33,652 bases of DNA from Sphingopyxis sp. (GTDB taxonomy: Bacteria > Pseudomonadota > Alphaproteobacteria > Sphingomonadales > Sphingomonadaceae). This document shows positions 1 to 8,020 of this stretch, piece by piece; position 1 is the first letter of the stretch, and each line of letters begins with the position of its first letter. A program made the translations under genes and the position numbers. The DNA is taken from contig NZ_JADIZJ010000010.1 of the NCBI RefSeq assembly GCF_016704835.1, forward strand, positions 1 through 33,652, in the 5' to 3' direction. The notes below the pieces were generated by a model, which saw only the letters and a list, made by a program, of their open reading frames with translations, was not told the origin of the DNA and searched no databases.

Positions 1-1575
1 GTCGTCGGGCGGAAGCTGCATCACCTCGCCGGGCGTTAGAAGCTGGCGAGCGGTCTCGGACCGCGACACCATCAGGTGCCCGAGCCACGGCGACAGGCGA
101 TGCCCGGCATAGTTCTTCATCGCCCGCATCTCGGTGGCGGTGCCGAGCGCGTCCGACACGCGCTTCGCCGTGCGCTCGTCGTTGGTGGCGAAGCTCACGC
201 GGACATGGCAGTTGTCGAGGATCGCGTTGTTCGGCCCGTAAGCCTTCTCGATCTGATTGAGGCTCTGCGCGATCAGGAATGCCTTGAGCCCGTAGCCGGC
301 CATGAACGCCAGCGCGGACTCGAAGAAGTCGAGCCGGCCGAGCGCGGGAAACTCGTCGAGCATCAGCAACACGCGATGGCGGTTGCCCTTCGGGGTCAGC
401 TCCTCGGTCAACCGGCGCCCGATCTGGTTGAGGATGAGGCGGATGAGCGGCTTGGTGCGCGATATGTCGCTGGGCGGCACGACCAGATAGAGCGTCGCCG
501 GCCGTTCGCCCTCCACCAGATCCGATATGCGCCACTGGCACGCCCGCGTGACCTGCGCGACGACCGGATCGCGGTAGAGCCCGAGGAACGACATGGCGGT
601 GCTGAGCACGCCCCGAACGCTCGTTGTCCGACTTGTTCAGCAGCTCCGCGCCGCGCTGGCGACGACGGGATGCACGCCGGACTCGCCGAGATGCGGCGTC
701 GCCATCATCGCCGCCAGCGTCTGCTCGATCGTGCGCGATGGATCGGAGAGGAAGGACGCGACGCCGGCCAACGTCTTGTCCGGCTCGGCATAGAGGACGT
801 GAAGGATCGCACCGACCAGCAGCGAGTGCGACGTTTTTTCCCAATGGTTCCGGCGCTCCAGGCTGCCTTCGGGATCGACCAGCACGTCCGCGACATTCTG
901 CACGTCGCGCACCTCCCATTGGCCGCGCCGCACCTCCAGCAGCGGGTTGTAGGCGGCCGACGCGGCGTTGGTCGGATCGAACAGCAGCACCCGGCCGTGG
1001 CGGGATCGAAAGCCGGCGGTGAGCAGCCAGTTCTCGCCCTTGATGTCGTGCACGATCGCCGAGCCCGGCCAGGTCAGCAGCGACGGCACGACCAGGCCGA
1101 CGCCCTTGCCGCTCCGGGTCGGCGCGAAGCACAGCACATGCTCCGGGCCGTCGTGGCGAAGATAGTCAGCAGCGAGCTTGCCGAGCACGACACCGTTCGC
1201 GCCAAGCAGCCCGGCCGCCCGAACCTCCCGCGTCGTCGCCCAGCGTGCCGAGCCATAGGTCTCGGCGTTCTTCAATTCGCGCGCACGCCACACAGACATT
1301 CCAATGGCGACGGCGATCGACACGAACCCGCCCGACGCGGCGATGAACGCGCCGGTCTCGAATATCTCGGGCGCGTAGGCGTCGAACGAGAACCACCACC
1401 AGAAGAAGGCCGGCGGCGGATAGACGCGCCAGCCGAAGCGACGAACCAAGGCGGCCCCAGCTCGGGCTGATAGGCCCAAGGCCGCGGCGGTCCATTGCGT
1501 CGCGCCCCACACGCCTGCGAGCACGATCAGAAAGACGGTGATGATCTGGCCCCACAGGATTTTGGTCGCGGACAT
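1..1575 (-). CDS. traG: VirD4/TraG-type conjugative coupling ATPase, partial and frame-interrupted
   Basis: This is the inner-membrane type IV coupling protein that hands the relaxase-DNA complex to the mating channel. The N-terminus has two hydrophobic segments (ILWGQIITVFLIVLAGVWGA, and a tryptophan-rich stretch near residue 55). A Walker A motif follows (APTRSGKGVG), and a Walker B (LLMLDEFPALGR) is encoded near 345-380. Two single-base changes break the frame: a G appears lost in cgg(g)ag near 640 and a G gained in tcgg(g)gcgtg near 612. Between them the reading would be SAARELLNKSDNERSGVLS. The C-terminus runs off the window at base 1. The start is the ATG at 1573-1575. The gene follows the relaxase by 12 bases, so it closes the mobilisation operon here. 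Mating-channel genes probably lie beyond the left edge (inference). Confidence 0.93.
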
Positions 1576-1587
1576 AGGCTGTCTCCT

Positions 1588-3347
1588 TCAGAGGCCGAGG
1601 CCGCGCTTGCGGCCCAAGACTAGGTCGATCCCGCCACCAGCGCGGACGACGCCGGACACTTGGCGGCCGAGCTTCTGTTCGAGCGCGCTGGCCCAGGGCA
1701 CGAGACGGAAGCCCAGCCCGTCGTCGATCATGGCGAAGCGGCCGGACGCGAGGTGCGAGGCGCTGGCGGATAGGTGCCGGCGATCTTCTCGCCGGACGTG
1801 GTCGGGCGATAGGCAAGGCCCGGTCTCGCCCGCGATCTTCGCGCCAACTGCGTCCAGCTCGCGCTGCGCAGCGTGTCGAGCAAGCCGCGCTCGAACACCG
1901 TGCGTTCGCCATAGCGTCGCGCAAGCCCCTCGCGGACAAGTTGATCGGTGCGCGCGTCCATCGCCCGGCGCACCTCCGCGCCGAAGCCGCCGTCCGCGAC
2001 ACCCGTGCCACGCTCGATCAGCCGATGGTCAAGCCAGGTCGCGCCGGGCGCCTTCACCTGCGCGGCGATGTCGAGGTCCGATCGCGTGGCGAGGATCAGG
2101 GTGTGCTTCGGCTCGCCCGGCTTGCCTATAGCGCGCAGCTCGACGATCCCGCCGAGCGTCGGGCTTTGCTCCAGCGATTCAATGCCGGGCAGCCGCACAT
2201 GATGGGTGCGGCCGTCCGTGCCGTCGATCACGGCATAGGCTGCGCCATACAGCTCGTCGTGCAACCCCTTGTCGATCAGCCGGCCGACGATCGGCTTGTC
2301 CGGCGCGCCGCTCACAACCGCGTAGCTGTCGAGCGGCCGGTCCTGCCCCCGTCGTTCAAGCGCCGCGCCGATCGTGCGGATGATGTCGCCGCGCGCGCCC
2401 AGCTCGCGCAGCTTGGCTTGCGCGCCCTCGGCGACCGCCCACTGTCCAGGCTCGCCTTCAGCGGCCAGCCCCATCGTCTCCAGATGCTGCAAGCGGCCGA
2501 CCATCAACCGGCGGAGGCGCGGATCGTCCGGGCCGGGCCGCTCGGTTCGCAGGTCGATGACGCCCAGCTCGTCGGCCGCGCGGCCGATCTCGGTATCGAG
2601 CCGCGTCCAGCGCTCGGCAGCCACTTCGCGGTCGAGCGCGCGCTGCACTTCATGCTCAGGCTTCGGCCCAAGTTCGGCCTGCGCCAGCTCCTCGGCATGG
2701 GAACGCAGGTTGTGGCTGATATAGTCCCGCGCCATGACAAGATCGGTGCCGGTGTCGGTGACACCGCGCACGAGCAGATGGACGTGCGGGTTGTCGGTGT
2801 TCCAATGATCGACTGCGACCCAATCGAGCCGCGTCCCCAGGTCCGTTTCCATCTGTCGCACGAGATCGCGGGTGTATTCGCGCAGGTCGGTCAGCTCGGC
2901 CGCGTCCTCTGGCGAGACGATGATGCGAAAATGATGCCGGTCATCCTTGCACCGCTCGGCGAAACCGCGATCGTCGGCGTTGTCGCCGGCCGCGTCGAAC
3001 ATCCGGGTAGGCGAGCCGTCGCGGGTGACGCCTTCGCGCTTCAAATAAGCGACGTGCGCGGACAGCGGCGCCATGCGCCGGCCGCCGCGACTGCGATGGC
3101 TCACGGGTAGCGCCTTCACCATCACTCGGCGACCCGAACCGAATAGCCGGCTGCGGGCAAACGCGGTGCGTCCCCGGCCAAAACTGGATTGGCCACCTCG
3201 GCGCGGGCTGCCCCCGGTGCGCCGGCCGCCGCTGTGGATCGCCGCGACGCGCAGCACCTCGGCGACCAGGCCGCGGGCATTGCGGCCCTGCGCCTTGCTG
3301 CGCTTGGCCTTGCCCGGCCGGACGCGGAACTCGCTGTCCTCGCTCAC
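1588..3347 (-). CDS. rlxS: RlxS-like relaxase (DUF3363), one 3' frame break
   Basis: This relaxase nicks the element at its transfer origin and stays attached to the DNA end during conjugation. The N-terminal part carries the metal-binding histidine motif VDHWNTDNPHVHLLVRG (about 2,757-2,815), preceded by AERCKDDRHHFRIIVSPED, as expected for this relaxase family. The C-terminal half is DUF3363-like. The frame breaks near 1,770-1,790: after SGEKIAGTY two extra C bases seem present, and removing them gives RQRLALASGRFAMIDDGLG, continuing to RGLGL and a TGA at 1588-1590. I prefer the GTG at 3347, which starts SEDSEFRVRPGKAK, the usual N-terminus. An upstream extension to 3809 is in frame but reads as low-complexity Arg/Ala and overlaps the neighbouring gene. 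About 585 residues after repair. Confidence 0.9.
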
Positions 3348-3585
3348 GGCCGGGCCGCTTTCGGCCGAAAATGGCCTGTGGTGCCATTCGAGGCGCTGTT
3401 TTTGCTGGCTTTTCCCTTCCGCGCGGCACGCGCGCCGACCGACGCCCCCGCGTGAAGCCACGGAAAAGCCTTGGCTTTTCGGCGAAACGGGGTGCGGCTT
3501 ATATCTTGCCCTCGCACTTCCCCTCTGCTTCCTGCCCTCCCGGTTCCCTTCTCGAATCCGGCGGCCGATCGTGAGCGAGCGCCGA

Positions 3586-4488
3586 TCATTGCGGTCGGCC
3601 CGCGCGGGCGCGGGGGACGAACAAGGTATCCGCCTGCGTCTCCGGTGACGAAGGAGCAGCGCGCTCTTGCGCTTCCGCGGCGCGCGCCGCGACCGATCCC
3701 GGCGCATCGGATGTGTCGTCCGATTGCGCGGCAGACGGCGCGGACCCGCTGCCTGTGATGCGGACGAACAGTGCTGCACGACGCCAAGCGAAGCGGTCCG
3801 GCGGCGCACTCACCGCCGTTTCGACCGCACCAGGCGCCCCGACTACGGTTGTAAGCTGGGCGAGATATCCGACCGTCTCGGCGGGCAGCGGACGGCCGCG
3901 CGACACATAGTCGTCGTAGCGCCCCGGTCCCGCATTATAGGCCGCCAGCATCGCGCTCGCGTCGCCGTAGCGGTCGTGCATCTCGCGCAGGTAGGCCGCG
4001 CCCGCCATGATGTTGTCGCGCACGTCGAACGGGTCGGGGCCGAGACCGTAACGGGCGCGCAGCCCCGCCCAGGTCGCGGGCATGATTTGCATCAGTCCCA
4101 TCGCGCCAGCCCGCGAGACGGCGCGCGAATTGCCCCGGCTTTCGACGCGCATGACCGCCCATATCCACGCTTCGGGAATCCCGAACCGCCGCGCGGCATC
4201 GGCGACATGACCGGCGTAGGGATGGGCTGCGGCCGGGGCGGCAAGGGGCGCTTCTTGCGCCCGAACCGTTCCCGGCGCAGCGCCACCGGACAGCAGGACG
4301 GCGGCAATCAATATGGCCGATCCGACTCCGCTTCGCCGCCAGCCTGCCAGCGTGCTCGCTGCGGTAAAGGGTTCGCGCAAAGCGCCGGCCTTCGGCCGCC
4401 CTTGACCTCCGCTGCGCGCGCCGGCCGGCCTTGGGCCGAGCGGGACGAAGGGATGACACGACTTTCCCGCAAACAAAGGGATGAACAT
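3586..4488 (-). CDS. Lytic transglycosylase (SLT domain), conjugation-associated
   Basis: The product cleaves peptidoglycan to help the conjugation channel cross the wall. The catalytic glutamate lies in AVMRVESRGNSRAVS, followed by the GLMQIMPATW and AYNAGPGRYDDY motifs of the SLT fold. A signal peptide is visible: a WRRSG basic start, the hydrophobic stretch ILIAAVLLSGG, and a likely cleavage after TVRA. Two starts are possible. The ATG at 4488 adds 36 low-complexity residues. The TTG at 4380 begins LREPFTAASTLAGWRRS, directly before the signal peptide, and has a GAAGG about nine bases upstream. I give the longer span but think 4380 is the more likely start. The C-terminal tail is Ala/Ser-rich and probably disordered. 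The gene sits between DUF736 and the relaxase, as in related elements. Confidence 0.9.
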   Translation of the reverse strand: MFIPLFAGKSCHPFVPLGPRPAGARSGGQGRPKAGALREPFTAASTLAGWRRSGVGSAILIAAVLLSGGAAPGTVRAQEAPLAAPAAAHPYAGHVADAARRFGIPEAWIWAVMRVESRGNSRAVSRAGAMGLMQIMPATWAGLRARYGLGPDPFDVRDNIMAGAAYLREMHDRYGDASAMLAAYNAGPGRYDDYVSRGRPLPAETVGYLAQLTTVVGAPGAVETAVSAPPDRFAWRRAALFVRITGSGSAPSAAQSDDTSDAPGSVAARAAEAQERAAPSSPETQADTLFVPRARAGRPQ

Positions 4489-4501
4489 GGATCGCACCGG
4501 C

Positions 4502-4834
4502 TCAGTCCTGCTCGCGCGACTTCGGCTGGCGGTTCCAGCGCAGCGACCAGGCCGATTTGTCGCCCGTGTTCTGGAACAACGCGGCGCGGATCGGCTGCGC
4601 GAAAGCGGGGTCGTCGATGCGCAGCGAGACATAATCCCCGGCGCGCTCGCCGGTCTCGTTCCAGCCCGCGCCGATCTCCGGGCCTTCGCTGTCGCCGCGA
4701 TGGACGCGCCAGTCCGGCGCCTTTTCGGCGTCGGTCGGGTCGGCGGCAACGATCGAGATGCGGACGTCGAGCGTCACTGTCTCGATGATGCCTTCATAGC
4801 CGTTGGCGGTGCGGAAAAAGCTGCCGATCTGCAT
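4502..4834 (-). CDS. DUF736 protein, first copy (mobilisation operon)
   Basis: This is a small protein of the DUF736 family, common in alphaproteobacterial conjugative elements and without an established biochemical role. It starts MQIGSFFRTANGYEGIIETV and has the usual beta-rich pattern, with the GDYVSLRIDDPAF segment near the C-terminus. Length is 110 residues, typical for the family. AAAGGAC lies just upstream of the ATG at 4834. The gene sits 36 bases after traF and just before the transglycosylase, so it is probably cotranscribed with them. A second, shorter and more divergent copy is at 9148-9447. The reading frame is intact. Confidence 0.88.
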   Translation of the reverse strand: MQIGSFFRTANGYEGIIETVTLDVRISIVAADPTDAEKAPDWRVHRGDSEGPEIGAGWNETGERAGDYVSLRIDDPAFAQPIRAALFQNTGDKSAWSLRWNRQPKSREQD

Positions 4835-4870
4835 GGGAATGTCCTTTCGTTTGGTGGGGTGGATGCGGCG

Positions 4871-5428
4871 TCAGGACCGGGCGGCACGCCACGTCAGCGG
4901 CGCTTCGGGTGTGTCGCGGGTGAGGATCGGGATCGCGCGGCCGAGCACGGTCGAGGCCGGCAACGGCCCGAAATAGCGCCCGTCCAGGCTGTCGGGATGG
5001 TCGAGATTGAGAAGCAGCAGTTCGCCGGTCGCGAGCGTGCGGCAACCCTGCCACGCGGGCAGCGGACGGCCGATCCGGTCACGGATCAGAGCGGCGGCAA
5101 CCACCCGCCCATCAACGCTGACCGTTACGCCAGTCCTGCAAACGCGCTTTCCCGCCTTGGCTGCGACATGCTTCAACAGCGGCACGTCGCGGCCGAGATA
5201 GCCGCGCTCGGCCAGCCACCGCGCCAGCGGCGCGGGCGGCGCGACGGCGACAAGCGCGCCAACGGGCGGATCGCTGTCGGGCTGTATACGATAGAGGCCG
5301 AGCGGTGCGCTCGCGCTGGCGTTCCAGACGACGCGCGGCAGCGGATCGGTGAGCGCGATGGCAGCGAACGATAGGACGAACGCTGACGCGGCGAAGGCTG
5401 TCGCGCGGAGATAGAATTGGCGCGTCAT
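4871..5428 (-). CDS. traF: TraF-type S26 signal peptidase
   Basis: This is a conjugative-transfer serine peptidase of the S26 (leader peptidase) family. In IncP-like systems TraF matures the pilin subunit by cleavage and cyclisation. One N-terminal membrane helix is seen (AFAASAFVLSFAAIAL). The catalytic serine is probably the one in WNASASAPLGLY, and the catalytic lysine the one in VPLLKHVAAK. The YFGPLP block near the C-terminus is typical. At 185 residues it has a normal length and an intact frame. Its ATG overlaps the TGA of the upstream DUF2840 gene as ATGA (5425-5428), which indicates translational coupling. Confidence 0.92.
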   Translation of the reverse strand: MTRQFYLRATAFAASAFVLSFAAIALTDPLPRVVWNASASAPLGLYRIQPDSDPPVGALVAVAPPAPLARWLAERGYLGRDVPLLKHVAAKAGKRVCRTGVTVSVDGRVVAAALIRDRIGRPLPAWQGCRTLATGELLLLNLDHPDSLDGRYFGPLPASTVLGRAIPILTRDTPEAPLTWRAARS

Positions 5429-5930
5429 CCCTCGATCTCCCGGCGCTTAAGCCAGGCGCGATGACGCTCCTTCGTGTAGGGACGCGGGGCTTGTCCGGCA
5501 GCGATGCGGTTATGGACGTGTCGCCAATGGTCGGGAGCGGCGTCACACGGATCGACGCCGGCCGGTTCGGTCGCGTCGATCGCCGCGAGAACCTGACTGA
5601 CTTTGGGCCAGCCCTCGATCTTGAGCAGGATGTCGCCACCCGGCCGCACGAACGGCAGCGTCGTGAACGGCTCGTCCGCGCCGACTGCGCGCACGATGTC
5701 GAGGCGCGAGACTACCGTGCCATAGTCGTTCGCCGCCCAGCGGACGAACGCGAAGATCGCGCCGGGCCGAAAGCGCACGATGCGACGGTGACGATCAACG
5801 ATCTCGTCCACGGCGATGCGGCCGAACCTGATCCAGTGCTCGATCCGCTTTCCGATCCAGGTCAGTTCAACATGGGTCAGCCGTCGTCGGACGGTTGACG
5901 GTGACGGGTGGGTGACGGCGGGATGGTCAT
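5425..5930 (-). CDS. DUF2840 protein, one probable base deletion near the start
   Basis: DUF2840 proteins are regularly encoded next to traF in these elements; their function is unknown. The C-terminal 128 residues are an open frame, but the conserved N-terminus (LTHVELTWIGKRIEHWIRFG) lies upstream of that frame's GTG at 5811. The best start is the ATG at 5930. It opens MTIPPSPTRHRQPSDDG, then hits a TGA unless one G is added to the GG near 5,884. With that base it joins LTHVELTW in frame and gives about 168 residues. This start overlaps the TGA of the excisionase gene as ATGA (5927-5930), and its own TGA overlaps the traF ATG in the same way. The matching couplings support the repaired model. 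Confidence 0.82.
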
Positions 5931-6193
5931 CGCCGACTCCGGGCGATCACCGAATCCGCGCGCGGCATGAGGTCGTCCTGCCCCGGATCGGAGGTCGAAT
6001 GCTTAATGCCGATGTCGGCCCAGGCCCGCAGGTCATCGACCGAATAGACGACGCGACCGCCGATCCGGCGGTAGGCGGGGCCGGTGCCGAAATAGCGGTG
6101 CTTCTCAAGGGTCCGACCGGAGAGGCCGAGAAAGCGCGCGGCTTCCGGCGTGCGCAGGAAGCGGGGCGGCAGGTTGGTGGGCGTATCGGACAA
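5927..6193 (-). CDS. rdfS: RdfS/AlpA-like excisionase (recombination directionality factor)
   Basis: This is a small helix-turn-helix protein of 88 residues. The motif FLRTPEAARFLGLSGRTLEK followed by GTGPAYRRIGGRVVYSVDD is the MerR-like winged helix seen in AlpA/Xis-type factors. It closely recalls RdfS of the M. loti symbiosis island, which turns the integrase toward excision and heads the transfer operon. Here too it is the first gene before DUF2840, traF and the relaxase, and its stop overlaps the next start (ATGA). Synthesis would therefore link excision to mobilisation. The frame is intact. Assignment to the family is firm; the RdfS role is inferred from gene order. Confidence 0.85.
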   Translation of the reverse strand: MSDTPTNLPPRFLRTPEAARFLGLSGRTLEKHRYFGTGPAYRRIGGRVVYSVDDLRAWADIGIKHSTSDPGQDDLMPRADSVIARSRR

Positions 6194-6322
6194 GTGATGG
6201 CTCCTGCGGGCGGTGGCGGCAGGAGGCGTAATTGTCAGAATGGAAACGGCCGGGTGGGGTATGAAGATGTGCAGCTACGCGGATGCGACCACCCCCAAAG
6301 GGCGGGACCGGGAGGAGCCGAG

Positions 6323-7103
6323 TCAGCGAATGCGGAGCAGTTTGCGATAGTCGCCGTTCATCATCGCTATGCCGTCGCGGACCAGCCGCACCGCGAATGA
6401 GCGTGATGCCGACATCTTCCAGTCGCTCGCGGACAGCTTGGTCGCATCTTCGCGCCCCAGCTCGGCAGCTATCTGTCGATAGGTCGCGCCGCCATTGCGC
6501 AGGTCGAGCGCGCGGAGCATCAGGTCGAGGCGTGCCAGGCGGTAGGTCGTAAGCGGCCAGCCGCGTGGCAGCGGCCCCGCCGCCCGGCCGAACAGGCGGC
6601 GATGGAAGCGCAGCAGGCTCGCAATGCGCGTGATGAAATCCTTGTCGAGCGGGATAACGGCGGCGAGCGGCCGGCCAGGCTGCGGATCGCGCAGCCAAAG
6701 CCGATGCTCGCCGGCCGCGTCGGCGACGATGACGTGGCGTCCGTCGATGCCCGCTTCGTCGGCGAGCAGCGCGCCGAGCGCGTGCGGATCGACCGGGGCG
6801 GCGGTCTCGAATTCGTCCGGCGCGGCGTCGAGGATGACGGTGACGGCGGTCAGTTCCGGGCGCCAGATTACCGGGTCTGAGATCATCCGGCGCCGTGGCG
6901 AAAGGACAACCCCAGCGCCGCGCGAACTGCGTCTCGGCTGCGTTCTGCGCGACGGCGCCGCTCGCGATGCGCTGCTGCATCTGCGCATGTTCGGCGCGGT
7001 AAGTGCGGTTTCGCCGGAGAAACTCGGCGGCAATTTCAGCGCGCCCGAGGGCGTCGGGCAGTCCGCCGGCGCGCCGCTGGCGACGCCCTGGCGGCGTCGG
7101 CAT
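6323..7103 (-). CDS. fseA: FseA-like activator: DUF6499 plus DUF2285 (RovC) domains in two frames
   Basis: Two open frames together make one recognisable protein. Frame one starts at the ATG at 7103, after a good GGGAGG, and contains IAAEFLRRNRTYRAEHA and QFARRWGCPFATAPDD, the DUF6499-type N-terminus. The second frame, one base over, resumes at DPVIWRPELTAVTVILD and ends in the DUF2285/RovC DNA-binding domain (LMLRALDLRNGGATYRQIA to GDYRKLLRIR, stop 6323). In M. loti ICEMlSymR7A the equivalent protein FseA is made only by a +1 programmed ribosomal frameshift and switches on rdfS. Here rdfS lies 130 bases downstream. The break may be programmed or may be a sequencing indel; see the findings. 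Domain calls are firm, the activator role is by analogy. Confidence 0.75.
6875..6914 (-). promoter_or_regulatory. Frame junction with a TTTC string at the WG-x-x-F motif
   Basis: Reading the minus strand, the segment goes from the conserved Trp codon (6914-6912) through a run of four G (6913-6910) to TTTCGCC (TTTC at 6903-6900), and reaches the second frame by about 6875. TTTC at this motif is the kind of site where M. loti FseA is made by tRNA-Phe slipping from UUU to UUC. As read, the upstream frame already uses TTC, not TTT. If one G is missing from the G run, the upstream frame reads W-G-L-S-F with a TTT codon and stops at a TGA five codons later, exactly as expected for a slip site. Which version is real cannot be settled from this sequence. 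Confidence 0.4.
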
Positions 7104-7237
7104 TGCATCCTCCCAACCGCGCTTGGCGCGGATTCTAGGAGTCCAACATCTTCCGGTTGTCCTCGCCAGGATAGCGCAAAGACCGCGAACAACCGTGCAA
7201 CGAGGGCAGCGAGAATGCTCCGAATTGGAGTTAAATC

Positions 7238-7510
7238 TTAACGGTTTAGCCGACTTTCGCAGCCAAGCAGATGCGCGTATCCGATCTCCGTCATCCACCG
7301 CGCGCGCGCAAGGTGGCTTTCGTGCATCGCCTTCGCGCGATCGGGCTCGGCGCCCACGTCGATGCCGAAGATTGTCGCGGCGGTCTCCTGCCAGTCGGTC
7401 CCGTCCGCCTCCGCATCGAGGAGGCGGAGATAGACCATCAGATGTCCCTCGTCATAGCTGGTGAGCTGCGGGGAATCAGGCGCTCGGTCATGAAAATGGT
7501 TGTTGCCCAT
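7238..7510 (-). CDS. Small QseM-like DUF2285-family protein
   Basis: This protein of 90 residues has the pattern SYDEGHLMVYLRLLDAEADG followed by ESHLARARWMTEIGYAHLL, which I recognise from short regulators in alphaproteobacterial ICEs. QseM of ICEMlSymR7A is of this type and binds both TraR and FseA to hold excision off. The gene lies 134 bases upstream of the FseA-like gene on the same strand, which fits such a role. I chose the ATG at 7510 (MGNNHFHDRAP); an in-frame TTG at 7612 would add 34 residues that do not resemble the family. The frame is intact. The anti-activator role is inferred from similarity and position only. Confidence 0.65.
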   Translation of the reverse strand: MGNNHFHDRAPDSPQLTSYDEGHLMVYLRLLDAEADGTDWQETAATIFGIDVGAEPDRAKAMHESHLARARWMTEIGYAHLLGCESRLNR

Positions 7511-7620
7511 CACTCTCACGTCTTGGCCTGTGTTAACCAATAGACCCTCGGCGAAGCATTTTCGATGCGCTTGCTCGGCATAACTAGGTGCGCAATCCGC
7601 ATTGCTCGACAATCACTCAC

Positions 7621-7659
7621 GGAGCTGCTGGTTTGCGGTGCGCCCCCGCAAACAGCTCC
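7621..7659 (+). other. Strong hairpin between the QseM-like gene and the structured block
   Basis: GGAGCTG-ctg-GTTTGCGG faces CCGCAAAC-AGCTCC, a stem of about 14 pairs with a three-base bulge and a short loop (tgcgccc). A small second hairpin follows at 7659-7676 (CCTGA...TCAGG). Neither is followed by a T run on either strand, so a simple intrinsic terminator is unlikely. The position just upstream of the QseM-like gene suggests a regulatory or mobile-element role. Confidence 0.6.
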
Positions 7660-7673
7660 TGAACCCGTGATCA

Positions 7674-7877
7674 GGGAGTGGTAAACCGCGTTTAGTCGGC
7701 CCCTACGACCTTTAGCACCGGAGCGCCTGGACATACGTCGCAGGCTCCCCGACCGCATGGTCAAGGATTGCGGCGTCGTTTCGGCCGACACCAAACCGCT
7801 AAACGTGGGGCTACCAACCCCAGGCCGCCGCGTAGCGGCCCGCTGTCCTTTGGGACGGCGGGATTTTACCACTACCC
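7674..7877 (+). other. About 200-base structured element closed by inverted ends: candidate ncRNA or IS/MITE remnant
   Basis: The ends pair: GGGAGTGGTAAA (7674-7685) with TTTACCACTaCCC (7865-7877), 12 pairs with one bulge. Nested inside are CCGCGTTTAG (7686-7695) with CTAAACGTGG (7799-7808), TCGGC (7696-7700) with GCCGA (7784-7788), hairpins at 7720-7748, 7751-7762 and 7823-7840, and a ten-pair stem at 7839-7862 with a tttg loop followed by ATTTT. That last hairpin resembles an intrinsic terminator for a plus-strand transcript. No protein-coding frame with a recognisable product is present. The matching outer ends could also be terminal inverted repeats of a small transposable remnant, but I see no obvious target duplication. 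Base 7878-8020 holds nothing I can identify. Confidence 0.5.
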
Positions 7878-8020
7878 AGCGCGAGCCGGCGCGCCAGCCC
7901 GGCGAGCGCGGCCATTGATCGCGCGGACTATGGGGCGCGCGCTGCCGCCGATCCGGTGCAGCGGATCGGCGCGAAATCGCAAGCCGCAGGGCCGGAACTC
8001 CGACCCTGCGGCGGCGATCT

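Noticed and set aside
76..1470. Long plus-strand open frame over the coupling-protein gene
   Set aside because: Arg/Ala/Pro-rich shadow of the VirD4 gene on the other strand in GC-rich DNA; no family features and no ribosome site.
3348..3809. Upstream in-frame extension of the relaxase
   Set aside because: Reads as low-complexity basic sequence, overlaps the transglycosylase gene, and the expected relaxase N-terminus starts at 3347.
6875..7192. Extended start for the DUF2285 frame (to 7192)
   Set aside because: The upstream part of that frame has no family resemblance, while the DUF6499 N-terminus is in the adjacent frame with a good GGGAGG start at 7103.
7621..7877. CRISPR array or tmRNA/RNase P RNA
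   Set aside because: No regularly spaced direct repeats, and none of the conserved cores of RNase P RNA or tmRNA that I know is present.
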